In this document: positions 40,382 to 48,968 of the stretch, piece after piece
Layout: each line of letters opens with the position of its first letter
How positions within the stretch are numbered: position 1 is the first letter of the stretch
Source of the DNA: Clostridiales bacterium
GTDB taxonomy: Bacteria > Bacillota > Clostridia > Oscillospirales > Oscillospiraceae
DNA: 64,000 bases
Direction: 5' to 3'
Assembly: GCA_029265975.1 (NCBI GenBank)
Contig: JAJUGN010000003.1
Coordinates: 1 to 64,000 of the forward strand
Translations under genes and position numbers: made by a program
The notes under the pieces: generated by a model
Databases searched by the model: none
Told to the model about the DNA's origin: nothing
Seen by the model: only the letters and a program-made list of their open reading frames with translations

Positions 40382-40574
40382 CAGCTTGTCAAAAAACTTG
40401 TTTACAGCAAAAAAGCTTCGCAGAATTTCCGCCGCGAATGGCTGAAACAAAGTCAAATCTGTCATTTCCGGCGGCGTGTACGTCGGAAATGACACCTCTC
40501 ATGACGGGTGCGGCAGAGCGTCCGTCATTCAACCCCCTTGTCAAAAAAGCCCAAAGGACTTTTTTGACAGTCTG
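40382..40574 (-). repeat. 193-bp palindrome-nested element, copy D
   Basis: Reverse orientation, from CAGCTTGTCAAAA to TTTTGACAGTCTG. It is bracketed by an exact 26-bp direct duplication of a palindrome (core arms GGCCGCCGTT / AACGGCGGCC, loop TTGT) at 40356-40381 and 40575-40600. On the minus strand the outer hairpin copy is followed by TTTTGTC, so the original target was an intrinsic terminator of the SLH gene. The second internal stem has two mismatches here, making it one of the more decayed copies. Confidence 0.92.
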
Positions 40575-40702
40575 AGGCCGCCGTTTTGTAACGGCGGCCC
40601 GAAAACCGAAATGACGCCGCCGGCGGGGCATCCGCGAGCCGGCTCGGCCTTCTGTTGGGGGAGCCTGCCCCCGCGGTACGGCGCTTGAATAATGCGCAGG
40701 GC

Positions 40703-42532
40703 TCAGCTTAGGATTATGATTACCTTTGCGGCGAAATTTGAGGAGCCGCTGTATTCGCCGTAAGCCACGATGTTGCTTCCTGTCGGAAGGACCGAAAGGC
40801 CTATGCTTGTGCCGGTCGAGGCGTATATTATCCAGCGCAGGGACGAGGAGCTTATGTAAACAAGCTTTCCAGAAGACGTGAGCAGCGTAATTACGCCGTC
40901 AGTACTGTTGACGAGCAGCACGGAGCCTGAAATCTGACTGCCGGAGACGACGGCGGAGCTTTTCAGGCTTATCTCGGTTATCGTGCTCCCGTAGACCACA
41001 ACCGAGACCGTATCGCCGACCTTTATGTCGGAAAGCTTGATAGTCGAGGTGCCGTTTGTCACCGTAACCGTTTCATCAAGCATATAGGTAACGCTGCTTC
41101 CGTCGGACTTCTTTATTGTCCAGCTCGTACCCGTGGCGTTGTTCACTATTGACGTCAGCTCTCCCGATACGGTCAGCCCGTTGTCCGCCAGGGCTATCGC
41201 GGTGACGGCGCAGTTTTTCACCGTGAGTCCGACCGAGTCGCCCGCCTTGACGCGGTCTATCGTTACCGTCCTTCCGCCACGGGTCACTTCCGGAAGGTTT
41301 GAGATGCCGAAGGAAAAGCTGTATTTCATTCCGCTTTCGTCGGCTACCTGCAATGTCACCGTCGTCCCGAAGCTGATCTGGGATACCGTTCCGCTTATGC
41401 TGGCGTCTCCGGAAACGGAAACTATTCTTGTCGCGATATTGTTTTCGCACCTCAGCGTGAGAAAAAATCCCTTTGTAAGGGACGCCACAGCAACCGTGGA
41501 GCCGCTTTGGGTTATCTCGGCCGAGCCCGATACGGTATATACGCTTTCAGAGTCCGTTTTATCCTTGATATAAACCGTAGTCGCATCGGTATAGAAGGCC
41601 AGATCTTTAAGCGTGCCCTGAACCCATTTGACTGAGGAAGAGCTTTCTATATCGACCTTGATCACGTTTCCCCGGCTGCTCGTTATCCTGGCATAGCAGC
41701 CAGCGTAATCAGAGCTTAGGGCTCCTGAAGCTCCGTTGACCTTTACGGCCGCCTCGCTCGGGATCGCAATAATCCTCAGAAGCCCGTCCAGGCCTCTGAA
41801 AGATATTTCCATGCCGCTTACGGATTCTATTATTCCCTCCCGCCTCGAAAGCTCGGCATAGGATTCAAGGGTCAGGGCGACGCCGTTTTTCTGGAGGTAT
41901 TCGAGTGAAACCGAAACCATTTTGGCCGCGACCGCCCTTGTAACGCTTGACTTTGGGTTAAAATTGTTGTTGTTGTCGCCGTTAACTACCCCCAGAGAAA
42001 CAAGCACGGCGACGTGCGGCTTGAACGAATCGTTTATTTTGCCGGCATCCGCAAAGCTCAAGGCGACGTCTTTCAATGACGATGCGGTTTTTTCCATTTT
42101 CATGGCCCTGACCAGGAAAACGGAGAGGGCTTCCTTCTGTATGGTCTTTGTGAGGTCCAGGCTCTTAAGCTCGCTCTGATTTATAATCCCCGCCGCCAGG
42201 CATACTGCTATTTCGTCATAGGCCCAGGAAATGGACGAGGGCACGTTGGCGCTGATGAAATCCTTGTAATCGGATTGTATCAGCTCGTCCTGAAGGGTGT
42301 CCGGAGAATAAAATCTCGAAAGCAGAGCCAGGGTTTCGCAAACCGTAATATTGTTTTCGGGTCTTATCGTACCGTCGTCATAGCCGGACATCAGCCCTTT
42401 TGCCGCCAGATCCTCGATGTACTTCCGGGCCCAGTGCCCTTCAAGGTCGCTGTATGCCGCCGCAAAAGCCGGCATGCCTAAAGAGAAGATGAGCGCAAAG
42501 CACAGCGCCAAAGCCATCGCCCTTTTTTTCAT
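40703..42532 (-). CDS. S-layer homology (SLH) domain surface protein
   Basis: A 609-aa exported protein. Signal peptide MKKRAMALALCFALIFSLGMPAFAAA, then SLH repeats (YSDLEGHWARKYIEDLAAKGLMSGYDDGTIRPENNITVCETLALLSRF, a second around DYKDFISANVPSSISWAYDEIAVCLAAGIIN and a third ending GVVNGDNNNNFNPKSSVTRAVAAKMV). The remainder, residues 240-609, consists of beta-rich repeats with IxVGDTVxxxV-type units. SLH domains bind pyruvylated cell-wall polymers, so this is a wall-anchored envelope protein. ATG 42532 follows AAAGGCGGGG. Confidence 0.88.
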   Translation of the reverse strand: MKKRAMALALCFALIFSLGMPAFAAAYSDLEGHWARKYIEDLAAKGLMSGYDDGTIRPENNITVCETLALLSRFYSPDTLQDELIQSDYKDFISANVPSSISWAYDEIAVCLAAGIINQSELKSLDLTKTIQKEALSVFLVRAMKMEKTASSLKDVALSFADAGKINDSFKPHVAVLVSLGVVNGDNNNNFNPKSSVTRAVAAKMVSVSLEYLQKNGVALTLESYAELSRREGIIESVSGMEISFRGLDGLLRIIAIPSEAAVKVNGASGALSSDYAGCYARITSSRGNVIKVDIESSSSVKWVQGTLKDLAFYTDATTVYIKDKTDSESVYTVSGSAEITQSGSTVAVASLTKGFFLTLRCENNIATRIVSVSGDASISGTVSQISFGTTVTLQVADESGMKYSFSFGISNLPEVTRGGRTVTIDRVKAGDSVGLTVKNCAVTAIALADNGLTVSGELTSIVNNATGTSWTIKKSDGSSVTYMLDETVTVTNGTSTIKLSDIKVGDTVSVVVYGSTITEISLKSSAVVSGSQISGSVLLVNSTDGVITLLTSSGKLVYISSSSLRWIIYASTGTSIGLSVLPTGSNIVAYGEYSGSSNFAAKVIIILS

Positions 42533-42854
42533 AAAACCCCGCCTTTCTGTCTTTATAAGCCGGATATCAGGCAGTTTCCGCACTGAAAAGCAATCACCGC
42601 CATTATACAGGATACTTTCGGCTTTTCATGAAGATTATGTAAATTCGGCAAATAAATATAATTTCATTATAAAACATAACAAACCATTTTTCCATAGGCA
42701 GAAGCGTTTCACTACACAATAATTTATGACGCAATTAAAAGACAAAAAGAAAAAAACATGTTAAAATATCTACGGGAAAGGATTTGAGGCATAATTTTTT
42801 CCAATATATGCTATAATATCGGCAAACAGGCAATAAAAGCATCGGAGGTTTGAT
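42533..42854. other. Divergent intergenic region
   Basis: About 320 bp of AT-rich sequence between the SLH gene and msrAB. An extended -10, TGCTATAAT (42809-42817), lies 38 bp before msrAB and is probably its promoter. The leftward promoter for the SLH gene was not clear, and I see no other feature. Confidence 0.5.
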
Positions 42855-43802
42855 ATGGCTGAAATATACCTTGCCGGCGGCTGTTTCTGGGGACTCGAAA
42901 AATACCTCAAAATGATACGAGGCGTAAAATCCACCCTCGTCGGATATGCAAACGGCAGCACTCAGAATCCCAGCTACGAGGATGTATGCTACAACAATAC
43001 CGGGCACGCGGAAGCTGTCAGGGTTGAATATGACGAGAGCATAGCGCCCCTTAAATTTCTTTTGAGGCTTTATTTCGACGCTATCGACCCGACATCCGTC
43101 AACCGTCAGGGTTGGGACATCGGCACACAGTACAGAACTGGAATATACTATACCGATCCCGCCGACCTGCAGAGCATTAACGAGGCCGTCGAAAAGCTTA
43201 AAAGCGGGCTTAATAAGCCCGTGGCCGTTGAAGTCAAACCGCTCATGAACTTTTACCCCGCCGAGGAATACCACCGGAATTATCTCGACAAAAATCCCGC
43301 CGGATACTGCCACATAGGCATACAGAAAATCAAAAAAGCCTCGGAAGCGGTGCCAGAACCTTCTGATTTTCCGAAGCCGAGCGCTGAACGTCTGAAAGGC
43401 CTGCTGACGCAGCTGCAGTTTGACGTGACTCAAAGGAACGCGACGGAACCTCCGTTTGAAAACGAGTACTGGGATCACTTCGCAGACGGCATTTATGTTG
43501 ACATAACAACGGGCGAGCCCCTCTTTTCTTCGAAGGACAAGTTTCTCTCATCCTGCGGGTGGCCGAGCTTTTCAAAGCCGCTTGCGCCCGACGCGCTTTA
43601 TGAGAGGGAGGATTTGTCGCACTTCATGGTAAGGAGAGAGGTAAGGAGCAAAAAGGGAGACGCGCATCTTGGCCATGTCTTCGAAGACGGCCCCCGCGAC
43701 AGGGGCGGTCTCCGCTACTGCATTAACAGCGCCTCGCTACGCTTTATTCCCAAGGAAGACATGGCGAAAGAGGGTTACGGCCATCTGCTTGATAAAATCT
43801 GA
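42855..43802 (+). CDS. msrAB: Bifunctional peptide methionine sulfoxide reductase MsrA/MsrB
   Basis: A 315-aa fusion. The MsrA half has the GCFWG active site (Cys9) with VGYANG and GHAEAV; the MsrB half (from about residue 180) has SCGWPSF, HLGHVF and the catalytic Cys in RYCINSASL. The MsrB part lacks the two CxxC zinc pairs, as in many Firmicutes fusions. Together they reduce both S- and R-methionine sulfoxide in proteins, using thioredoxin. GGAGG precedes ATG 42855. Confidence 0.95.
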   Translation: MAEIYLAGGCFWGLEKYLKMIRGVKSTLVGYANGSTQNPSYEDVCYNNTGHAEAVRVEYDESIAPLKFLLRLYFDAIDPTSVNRQGWDIGTQYRTGIYYTDPADLQSINEAVEKLKSGLNKPVAVEVKPLMNFYPAEEYHRNYLDKNPAGYCHIGIQKIKKASEAVPEPSDFPKPSAERLKGLLTQLQFDVTQRNATEPPFENEYWDHFADGIYVDITTGEPLFSSKDKFLSSCGWPSFSKPLAPDALYEREDLSHFMVRREVRSKKGDAHLGHVFEDGPRDRGGLRYCINSASLRFIPKEDMAKEGYGHLLDKI

Positions 43803-43946
43803 AATTAAACGTTAAAATAACATCGTATAAAATGAAAAATAATAATATTTTACTAAACAACCCTATATACTCTATTGAATAAATCCGGCGTACTTAATAT
43901 ACTCATTAATGGAAGGTAAAATAATTCATTAATGGGGGTATCCAAA

Positions 43947-44984
43947 TTGAGCAGGCCTGATTTCCATCAAGACGAAATAAGAAATGCGGTTACGGTTCCG
44001 GGCATATTCGGCACTACGTTTCAGAAATTTGCAGGTCCCGTGACACCCAGGCGGAACATGGAGCTTCTCTACGAGAAAAAAATGCCTTACTGGGTTCCGG
44101 GACTCTGCGGTGAATTCAACTATGTAAGGCCGCAGTGCATGCCCGACATCGCCTCCCGGGCTCCCGAGGGAGGGCGTGACATGTTCGGAATCGAATGGAC
44201 CTACGTCCCAGTAGTCAGGGGCTCCATAGTCAAGCCCGGAAACCCCACCGTACCTGACATAAACGAGTGGGAAAAGTATGTAAAGGAAGTAGACGTGCTC
44301 TCCTGGGACTGGGCAGGCTGCGCGGAGAGCATGAAATCAAAGATGGACCCGACTCGCATGGCTCTCGGAAACATAACCTGCGGATTTTTTGAGCGGCTTA
44401 TTTCCTTCCTCGACTTTGAGGCGGCGGCGATAGCCCTTGTGGACGAGGAGCAGCAGGAGGGCGTTCACAGGCTGTTCAACAGGCTTTGCGAGATTTACGA
44501 CCAGGAAATCGACTGCCTTAAGAAGTATTTTGACATCGGCGCCCTCAATTTTCACGACGACTGGGGCTCGCAGCGCGCCCCCTTCTTCAAAATCGAAACG
44601 CTCCGTGAAATGATCCTCCCCTACATAAGCCGCGTGGTGGAATCCTGCCACAGGCGCGGGATATACTTCGATTTCCACTGCTGCGGTTTTGTCGAGCCTT
44701 TTGTCCAGGTAATGATCGAGGCCGGAATGGATTCCTGGGGCGGACAGGAGCTTAACGACAAGCTCAAGCTGAAGGCGACCTACGGAGACAGGCTTATCTG
44801 GACATTTCCCGCGCCCGAGCTTTCTGAGAACGCCTCCGACGATGAGATCCGGGCGGCCGCGGCCAGATTTATGGAAATAGCCGGGAACGGCGGGGTGATT
44901 ATCCAGGGCGGAGCCTCAAACAAGAGGTTTGCGGAATGCTTATACGAGCTGAGCCGCAGGGAATACGCGAAATACAGCGATTGA
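43947..44984 (+). CDS. URO-D-type methyltransferase (copy 1 of 3)
   Basis: A 345-aa uroporphyrinogen decarboxylase-fold protein of the MtaA/MtbA-like group, with GFFERLISFLDFEAA, HDDWGSQRAPFF and FDFHCCGFVEPF, the His-x-Cys being the presumed zinc/thiol-activating site. TTG 43947 is proposed because GGGGG sits eight bases upstream and the N-terminus (SRPDFHQDEI...VPG) then aligns with both paralogues; ATG 43932 is the alternative. Such enzymes move methyl groups between corrinoid proteins and thiols such as CoM or tetrahydrofolate, or act on demethylation substrates. No corrinoid protein is encoded nearby. It diverges from copies 2 and 3. Confidence 0.8.
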   Translation: MSRPDFHQDEIRNAVTVPGIFGTTFQKFAGPVTPRRNMELLYEKKMPYWVPGLCGEFNYVRPQCMPDIASRAPEGGRDMFGIEWTYVPVVRGSIVKPGNPTVPDINEWEKYVKEVDVLSWDWAGCAESMKSKMDPTRMALGNITCGFFERLISFLDFEAAAIALVDEEQQEGVHRLFNRLCEIYDQEIDCLKKYFDIGALNFHDDWGSQRAPFFKIETLREMILPYISRVVESCHRRGIYFDFHCCGFVEPFVQVMIEAGMDSWGGQELNDKLKLKATYGDRLIWTFPAPELSENASDDEIRAAAARFMEIAGNGGVIIQGGASNKRFAECLYELSRREYAKYSD

Positions 44985-45020
44985 TTTGCCGTTTCCGGCT
45001 TCCAATATGATGAAAAATCA

Positions 45021-45055
45021 AAAACCTCCGCCGCCGTTACGGCGCGGAGGTTTTT
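45021..45055 (+). terminator. Terminator of URO-D-type copy 1
   Basis: Stem AAAACCTCCGC / GCGGAGGTTTT followed by TGTG, preceded by an A tract: a bidirectional-looking intrinsic terminator. Confidence 0.85.
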
Positions 45056-45172
45056 GTGTATTGCTCCCTGAGTATTTCCCCATTAACGCTCATTTCCTTG
45101 CCTTGCGTATGCATTTTTGCTAAAATAAGCCAGCGGCTTCTCTCTTATTGAATTTTTGGAAAGGTGTTCATA

Positions 45173-45520
45173 ATGGCTAAATACGAAAAAAGACTAACGG
45201 GAAATCTTGACGAGCTTCTCTCCGTGCTTCACAGCGACATTACGGAAGGGAGCATTTCCGCCAGCCTTGAGGACGGAAGCGACATAAAAATCGATCAGAT
45301 TCGGGTTGCCGTCAGGGTATACGAGCGTTACAGCATGATCGGCGGCAACAGGGTCAGCCTTAATATTACTGTCGCAGCGAACGGAAGCGACCTTTATCTC
45401 TCCGCCATCGCCTCCGGAGGCAGCCAGGCGGTGTTTTTCAAGGTCAACACTTTCGGTGAGGAAGCATTTCTGCAATCCGTCGTCAAATCCGTTGAATACT
45501 ACGTCTCAAATCACAGCTGA
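45173..45520 (+). CDS. DUF6054-family protein
   Basis: A 115-aa soluble protein: MAKYEKRLTGNLDELLSVL, SISASLEDGSD, VRVYERYSMIGGNRVSLNITV, SAIASGGSQAVFFKVNTFGEEAFL. This pattern matches small uncharacterised Firmicutes proteins (DUF6054). ATG 45173 has GGAAAGG. The beta-rich middle and conserved GGSQA suggest a compact ligand or membrane-surface domain; no role is known. Confidence 0.75.
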   Translation: MAKYEKRLTGNLDELLSVLHSDITEGSISASLEDGSDIKIDQIRVAVRVYERYSMIGGNRVSLNITVAANGSDLYLSAIASGGSQAVFFKVNTFGEEAFLQSVVKSVEYYVSNHS

Positions 45521-45560
45521 GGCCGATCGGTTACAGCGCTTAATCATAAGCTTTGCAAAG

Positions 45561-45594
45561 CAAGCGATCGTGCGCGGATGCGCACGATCGCTTG
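45561..45594. terminator. Bidirectional hairpin between convergent genes
   Basis: A perfect 15-bp stem (CAAGCGATCGTGCGC / GCGCACGATCGCTTG) with a GGAT loop, between the converging DUF6054 and URO-D genes. There is no strong T tract on either side. Confidence 0.7.
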
Positions 45595-45610
45595 AATATC
45601 TTATATTGAT

Positions 45611-46687
45611 TTATTCTCCGGAGAACTTCTTGCGCGAAGCTATGTAGAGCTCCTCGCGGAAGGGTGCGGGATACGCCCTGAAGTTGGCGTTTACTATGCA
45701 GGGCTTGTCGGGGTTGCAGAACTTCGCGACAAACTCGCGGGCGGCAGCTCTCATCTCATCCTCGCTCAGCGACATGACGTCGGGTATCTCCGGGATGACG
45801 CCGATTATGATCTTGTCGCCGTAAAGCTCATATATTTTGACCGTGTCGTTCATGGGCTGTCCGGACCACGCGTCGAAGCCGCAGGCTATCATATTCGGAA
45901 CCTGCTTGAAGAGCTGTCCGCAGCTGTGGAACTCGGCGATCCTGCCCCTTGAATGCACGTAATCGTTGAACTTGCGGATCGGCGGGACGAGCACCTCCTC
46001 CACCACGCTCGGGCTGAAGAACGTCTCCCTCTGGGAGCCCCAGTCGTCGTGGATATAGAAGCAGTCTATCTCCGGATAGTCCTCGAGAAGCTTGTCCGCG
46101 ATCTTTATGTAAAGATCGGTGAGCTTGAAGAAAAGCTCCTTGACGGCGTCAACCTGCTCGTCGTCGACCATCGCAAGTATGGCGGCCTCGAAGTCCATAA
46201 ATGAAATCAGCCTTTCGAACCAGCCGGTAAAGAGCCATGTCGAAACGAATCTGCCTTTTTTCAGGTAGTCCTTATTTATTTCATAGCTTTCCTTCCAGTT
46301 CCAGGAGTTTATATCGGGCCATTTGAGCTTGTCATACCACTCGTTTGCGTCGGAAAGGAAGGGTTTTCCGGGACGAACTATGGATCCGCCGACGGTCGGT
46401 ATGTATTCCCAGTCGAGACCGAACATGTCTTTTCCGCCGACATTTTCGATCGGGAAGGGAACGGCCTCGAGTACGAATGCGCGAGCGACGTTGTCGGGAA
46501 TTACGCGGGGATTGAAGCTCATATTTTCGACGTTAGTAATCTGCCAAATGGGTTTCCTCTTGTACATTGCGAGCATGCCTTCGCGCGGGGATACGGGGAA
46601 ATTATAAATCAGATTTTCCGGAGCTCCCATTCTGCCCGGCACCTTGCCTACTACTTCGAGCTCTTTGGGATCAAACTTTGGGATCAT
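45611..46687 (-). CDS. URO-D-type methyltransferase (copy 2 of 3)
   Basis: A 358-aa paralogue: MIPKFDPKELEVVGKVPG start, MFGLDWEYIPTVGGS, TGWFERLISFMDFEAA, IHDDWGSQRETFF, AEFHSCGQLFKQVPNM with the His-Ser-Cys metal/thiol site, and GQPMNDTVKIYELYGDK. About as similar to copy 3 as duplicates usually are, and more distant from copy 1. AAGGAGG precedes ATG 46687. The 18-bp motif GTTTTATATAAAAATATT lies 90 bp upstream and recurs before copy 3. Confidence 0.82.
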   Translation of the reverse strand: MIPKFDPKELEVVGKVPGRMGAPENLIYNFPVSPREGMLAMYKRKPIWQITNVENMSFNPRVIPDNVARAFVLEAVPFPIENVGGKDMFGLDWEYIPTVGGSIVRPGKPFLSDANEWYDKLKWPDINSWNWKESYEINKDYLKKGRFVSTWLFTGWFERLISFMDFEAAILAMVDDEQVDAVKELFFKLTDLYIKIADKLLEDYPEIDCFYIHDDWGSQRETFFSPSVVEEVLVPPIRKFNDYVHSRGRIAEFHSCGQLFKQVPNMIACGFDAWSGQPMNDTVKIYELYGDKIIIGVIPEIPDVMSLSEDEMRAAAREFVAKFCNPDKPCIVNANFRAYPAPFREELYIASRKKFSGE

Positions 46688-46776
46688 TTGCTTTCCTCCT
46701 TATAATAAGTATAGTATAAACCTGTCGGATAGTCACTCATCGCTGATTATATAATATATTATATTATTTCGCTACT

Positions 46777-46794
46777 GTTTTATATAAAAATATT
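46777..46794. promoter_or_regulatory. Shared 18-bp AT motif upstream of copy 2
   Basis: GTTTTATATAAAAATATT, identical to 48139-48156 upstream of copy 3. A shared promoter core or operator duplicated with the genes. Confidence 0.45.
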
Positions 46795-46852
46795 TTTTAT
46801 TGTCGAAGCATTGACTATCCCGCCCCCCTTTTTCGCCGTAGAAAATGTCGAG

Positions 46853-46879
46853 TGGGCGTGCTAAAAATAGCACGCCCAC
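46853..46879 (-). terminator. Terminator of URO-D-type copy 3
   Basis: Stem GTGGGCGTGCT / AGCACGCCCAC with an A/T loop, just after the stop at 46900 on the minus strand. Confidence 0.75.
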
Positions 46880-46899
46880 AAGGGTATCCGCTTTTGTTT

Positions 46900-47964
46900 T
46901 TATACGGCGAATTTTTCTCTTGACGCTTTGTAAAGCTCTTCCCTGAAAGCGTCCGGCATGTTCCTCAGGTTCACAAGGCAGGGCTTTTGAGGGTTGCAGT
47001 ACTTTTCCGCAAACTCCCGCGCGGAGGCTCTGAGCTCCTCGGAGCTCATGGACGGACTCACATTGTCAGGGACGACGCCTACGAGTATCTTGTCTCCGTA
47101 AAGCTCGTATATCCTCTTCGTGTCGTTCATTGGCTGCGGAACCCATGAATCCCAGCCCGCGGCGATCATATTGGGCACCTGCTTCATTATCTGTCCGCAG
47201 CTGTGAAGCTCGCATATCCTGCCGGTGGAGTGGATGTGGTCCGTAAACTTCTTCATGGCGGGAACGATGAATTCCTCAACAATGGCGGGGCTGAAAAAGG
47301 TCTCTTTCTGCGAGCCCCAGTCGTCATGAACGAGGAAGGAAGTTATTTCCGGATAGTAGTGGATGAGCTTGTCCGCTATTTTTATATAGGTTTCGGTAAG
47401 CTTCATAAAAAGCTCCTTGACGGCATCCTGCTGCTCCTCGTCTACCATCGAAAGTATTGCGGCCTCGAAATCCATCCAGGATATAAGCCTTTCAAACCAG
47501 CCGGTGAAAAGCCATGTCACGTTATGCCTCTCCGGAGAAAGAAAGCCCTTGTTGAGCTTATAGCAGCCTTCCCAGTCCCATGAATCGACATCGGGGAATT
47601 TAATTTTGTCATACCATTCGGAGGCGTCCGAGAGATAGGGCTTGCCGGGGCGGACCATTGAACCTCCGACGGAAGGTACGTATTCCCACTCGATGCCGAA
47701 CATATCCCGACCTCCGACCTTTTCCATCGGAAACTTTTCAGCTTCGATTACATAAGCACGGGCCACGTTGTCCGGAATGACGCTCGGATTGAAAATTATT
47801 CCCTCAACATTGGTGGTCTGCCACACGGGCTTCCTGTCGTACATCGCGCGGACGCCCTCGCGCATGCTGAGCGGAAAGCTGTAAATCGGGCTCGGCGCTC
47901 CGCCCATCCTGTCGGGCACATAGCCGACGACTTCCAGTTCCTTCGAATCAAACTTCGGGTTCAT
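46900..47964 (-). CDS. URO-D-type methyltransferase (copy 3 of 3)
   Basis: A 354-aa paralogue with MNPKFDSKELEVVGYVPD at the start, MFGIEWEYVPSVGGS, TGWFERLISWMDFEAA, VHDDWGSQKETFF, CELHSCGQIMKQVPNM and QPMNDTKRIYELYGDK. ATG 47964 follows GGAGG; a start at 47976 would include it. It has its own terminator, and the 18-bp AT motif lies 175 bp upstream, so copies 2 and 3 are separate transcription units under possibly common control. The substrate is unknown. Confidence 0.82.
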   Translation of the reverse strand: MNPKFDSKELEVVGYVPDRMGGAPSPIYSFPLSMREGVRAMYDRKPVWQTTNVEGIIFNPSVIPDNVARAYVIEAEKFPMEKVGGRDMFGIEWEYVPSVGGSMVRPGKPYLSDASEWYDKIKFPDVDSWDWEGCYKLNKGFLSPERHNVTWLFTGWFERLISWMDFEAAILSMVDEEQQDAVKELFMKLTETYIKIADKLIHYYPEITSFLVHDDWGSQKETFFSPAIVEEFIVPAMKKFTDHIHSTGRICELHSCGQIMKQVPNMIAAGWDSWVPQPMNDTKRIYELYGDKILVGVVPDNVSPSMSSEELRASAREFAEKYCNPQKPCLVNLRNMPDAFREELYKASREKFAV

Positions 47965-48138
47965 ATTTACCTCCATAGTCCTTTTTTATTATACGGTACG
48001 CGCCGCCGGCGATCGTACATGCCGGCAGACTGCGAAAACTCCCGCGGAATCACCGCTCATCCGTAATAAGCCTCCTGTCGGGGCCGGATACAGCCTCAAA
48101 ACCCCATATTAATGCAGATTATATGCTAAATCGTTTTA

Positions 48139-48156
48139 GTTTTATATAAAAATATT
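48139..48156. promoter_or_regulatory. Shared 18-bp AT motif upstream of copy 3
   Basis: GTTTTATATAAAAATATT, the same 18 bases as at 46777-46794. Confidence 0.45.
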
Positions 48157-48244
48157 ATTGTGTTTGCAAAAAGCAATAAACGAAGTCTTATCCTACGCGC
48201 CTTGCGAAGGACCCGGACTATGCAGGCGCGCGGATTTTTCCTTA

Positions 48245-48808
48245 TTACGGCCCCTGTATGATATAGTTCACCACATCTCGGTTTCTCGGCGGCGCCTCTC
48301 GTTTTTCCTCATTCTTCTTGTATCCGAGCGCGACTCCGAAATACGGTTCGTACCCCTGCGGAATGCCCAGCCTTTCAGCTTCGCCCGGAACGGCAAAGCA
48401 GGCTCTGACGAGCCCCAGCCAGACCGAGCCTATGTTCATGCTTTCCGCAATAAGCAGCATGTTCTGAGCGGCGGCAGAGCAGTCCGCGATGGATGTGTCC
48501 ACATCCTTTCTTCCGGAAACTATTATAAGCGCCGGCGCGCCGTATGTTATATCTGAGGTGGGGCTTAGGCCGATTTTCCTCTTCCATTCCGAATCGGATT
48601 TCGCCAAAACCGACTTGGCGGCTGCATTTATCCTGCCTATGACCTCCCTGTCCTGAATCACGGTAAAGTGCCATGGCTGCATATTGCGTCCGGATGGCGC
48701 GTAAATCGCGGCTTCAATAATCAGCTCAAGCTCTTCACGCTTCAGCGGGTCGCTTTTGTAAGCCCTGACGCTTCTTCTGCTTTTTATTACATCCATTAAC
48801 TCGTTCAT
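48245..48808 (-). CDS. Nitroreductase-family FMN oxidoreductase
   Basis: A 187-aa nitroreductase-fold protein: SRRSVRAYKSDPL, APSGRNMQPWHFTVI, DCSAAAQNMLLIAESMNIGSVWLG and the C-terminal VALGYKKNEEKREAPPR. FMN-binding residues (RSVR, SGRNMQPW) are intact. It reduces nitro compounds, quinones or flavins with NAD(P)H. ATG 48808 follows GGAGG; the frame extending to 48910 has no site. Confidence 0.9.
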   Translation of the reverse strand: MNELMDVIKSRRSVRAYKSDPLKREELELIIEAAIYAPSGRNMQPWHFTVIQDREVIGRINAAAKSVLAKSDSEWKRKIGLSPTSDITYGAPALIIVSGRKDVDTSIADCSAAAQNMLLIAESMNIGSVWLGLVRACFAVPGEAERLGIPQGYEPYFGVALGYKKNEEKREAPPRNRDVVNYIIQGP

Positions 48809-48968
48809 TTCTGCGCCTCCAAGGAATCCGGATTTTTTATTAAGAATAGCATCGGACGGACGTGCTGTAAACCGTATTTTCAAAGTTTTCGTCCACCCGC
48901 AGGTATGCAAACGGCAAGGGACGCCGGCAGCTTATTCCGGCGCCCCTTCGTAACAGGCTGATTTCGAG

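Noticed and set aside
48031..48043. CAGACTGCGAAAA resembling the element start
   Set aside because: No stem 1, no far end and no duplicated hairpin; a short chance match.
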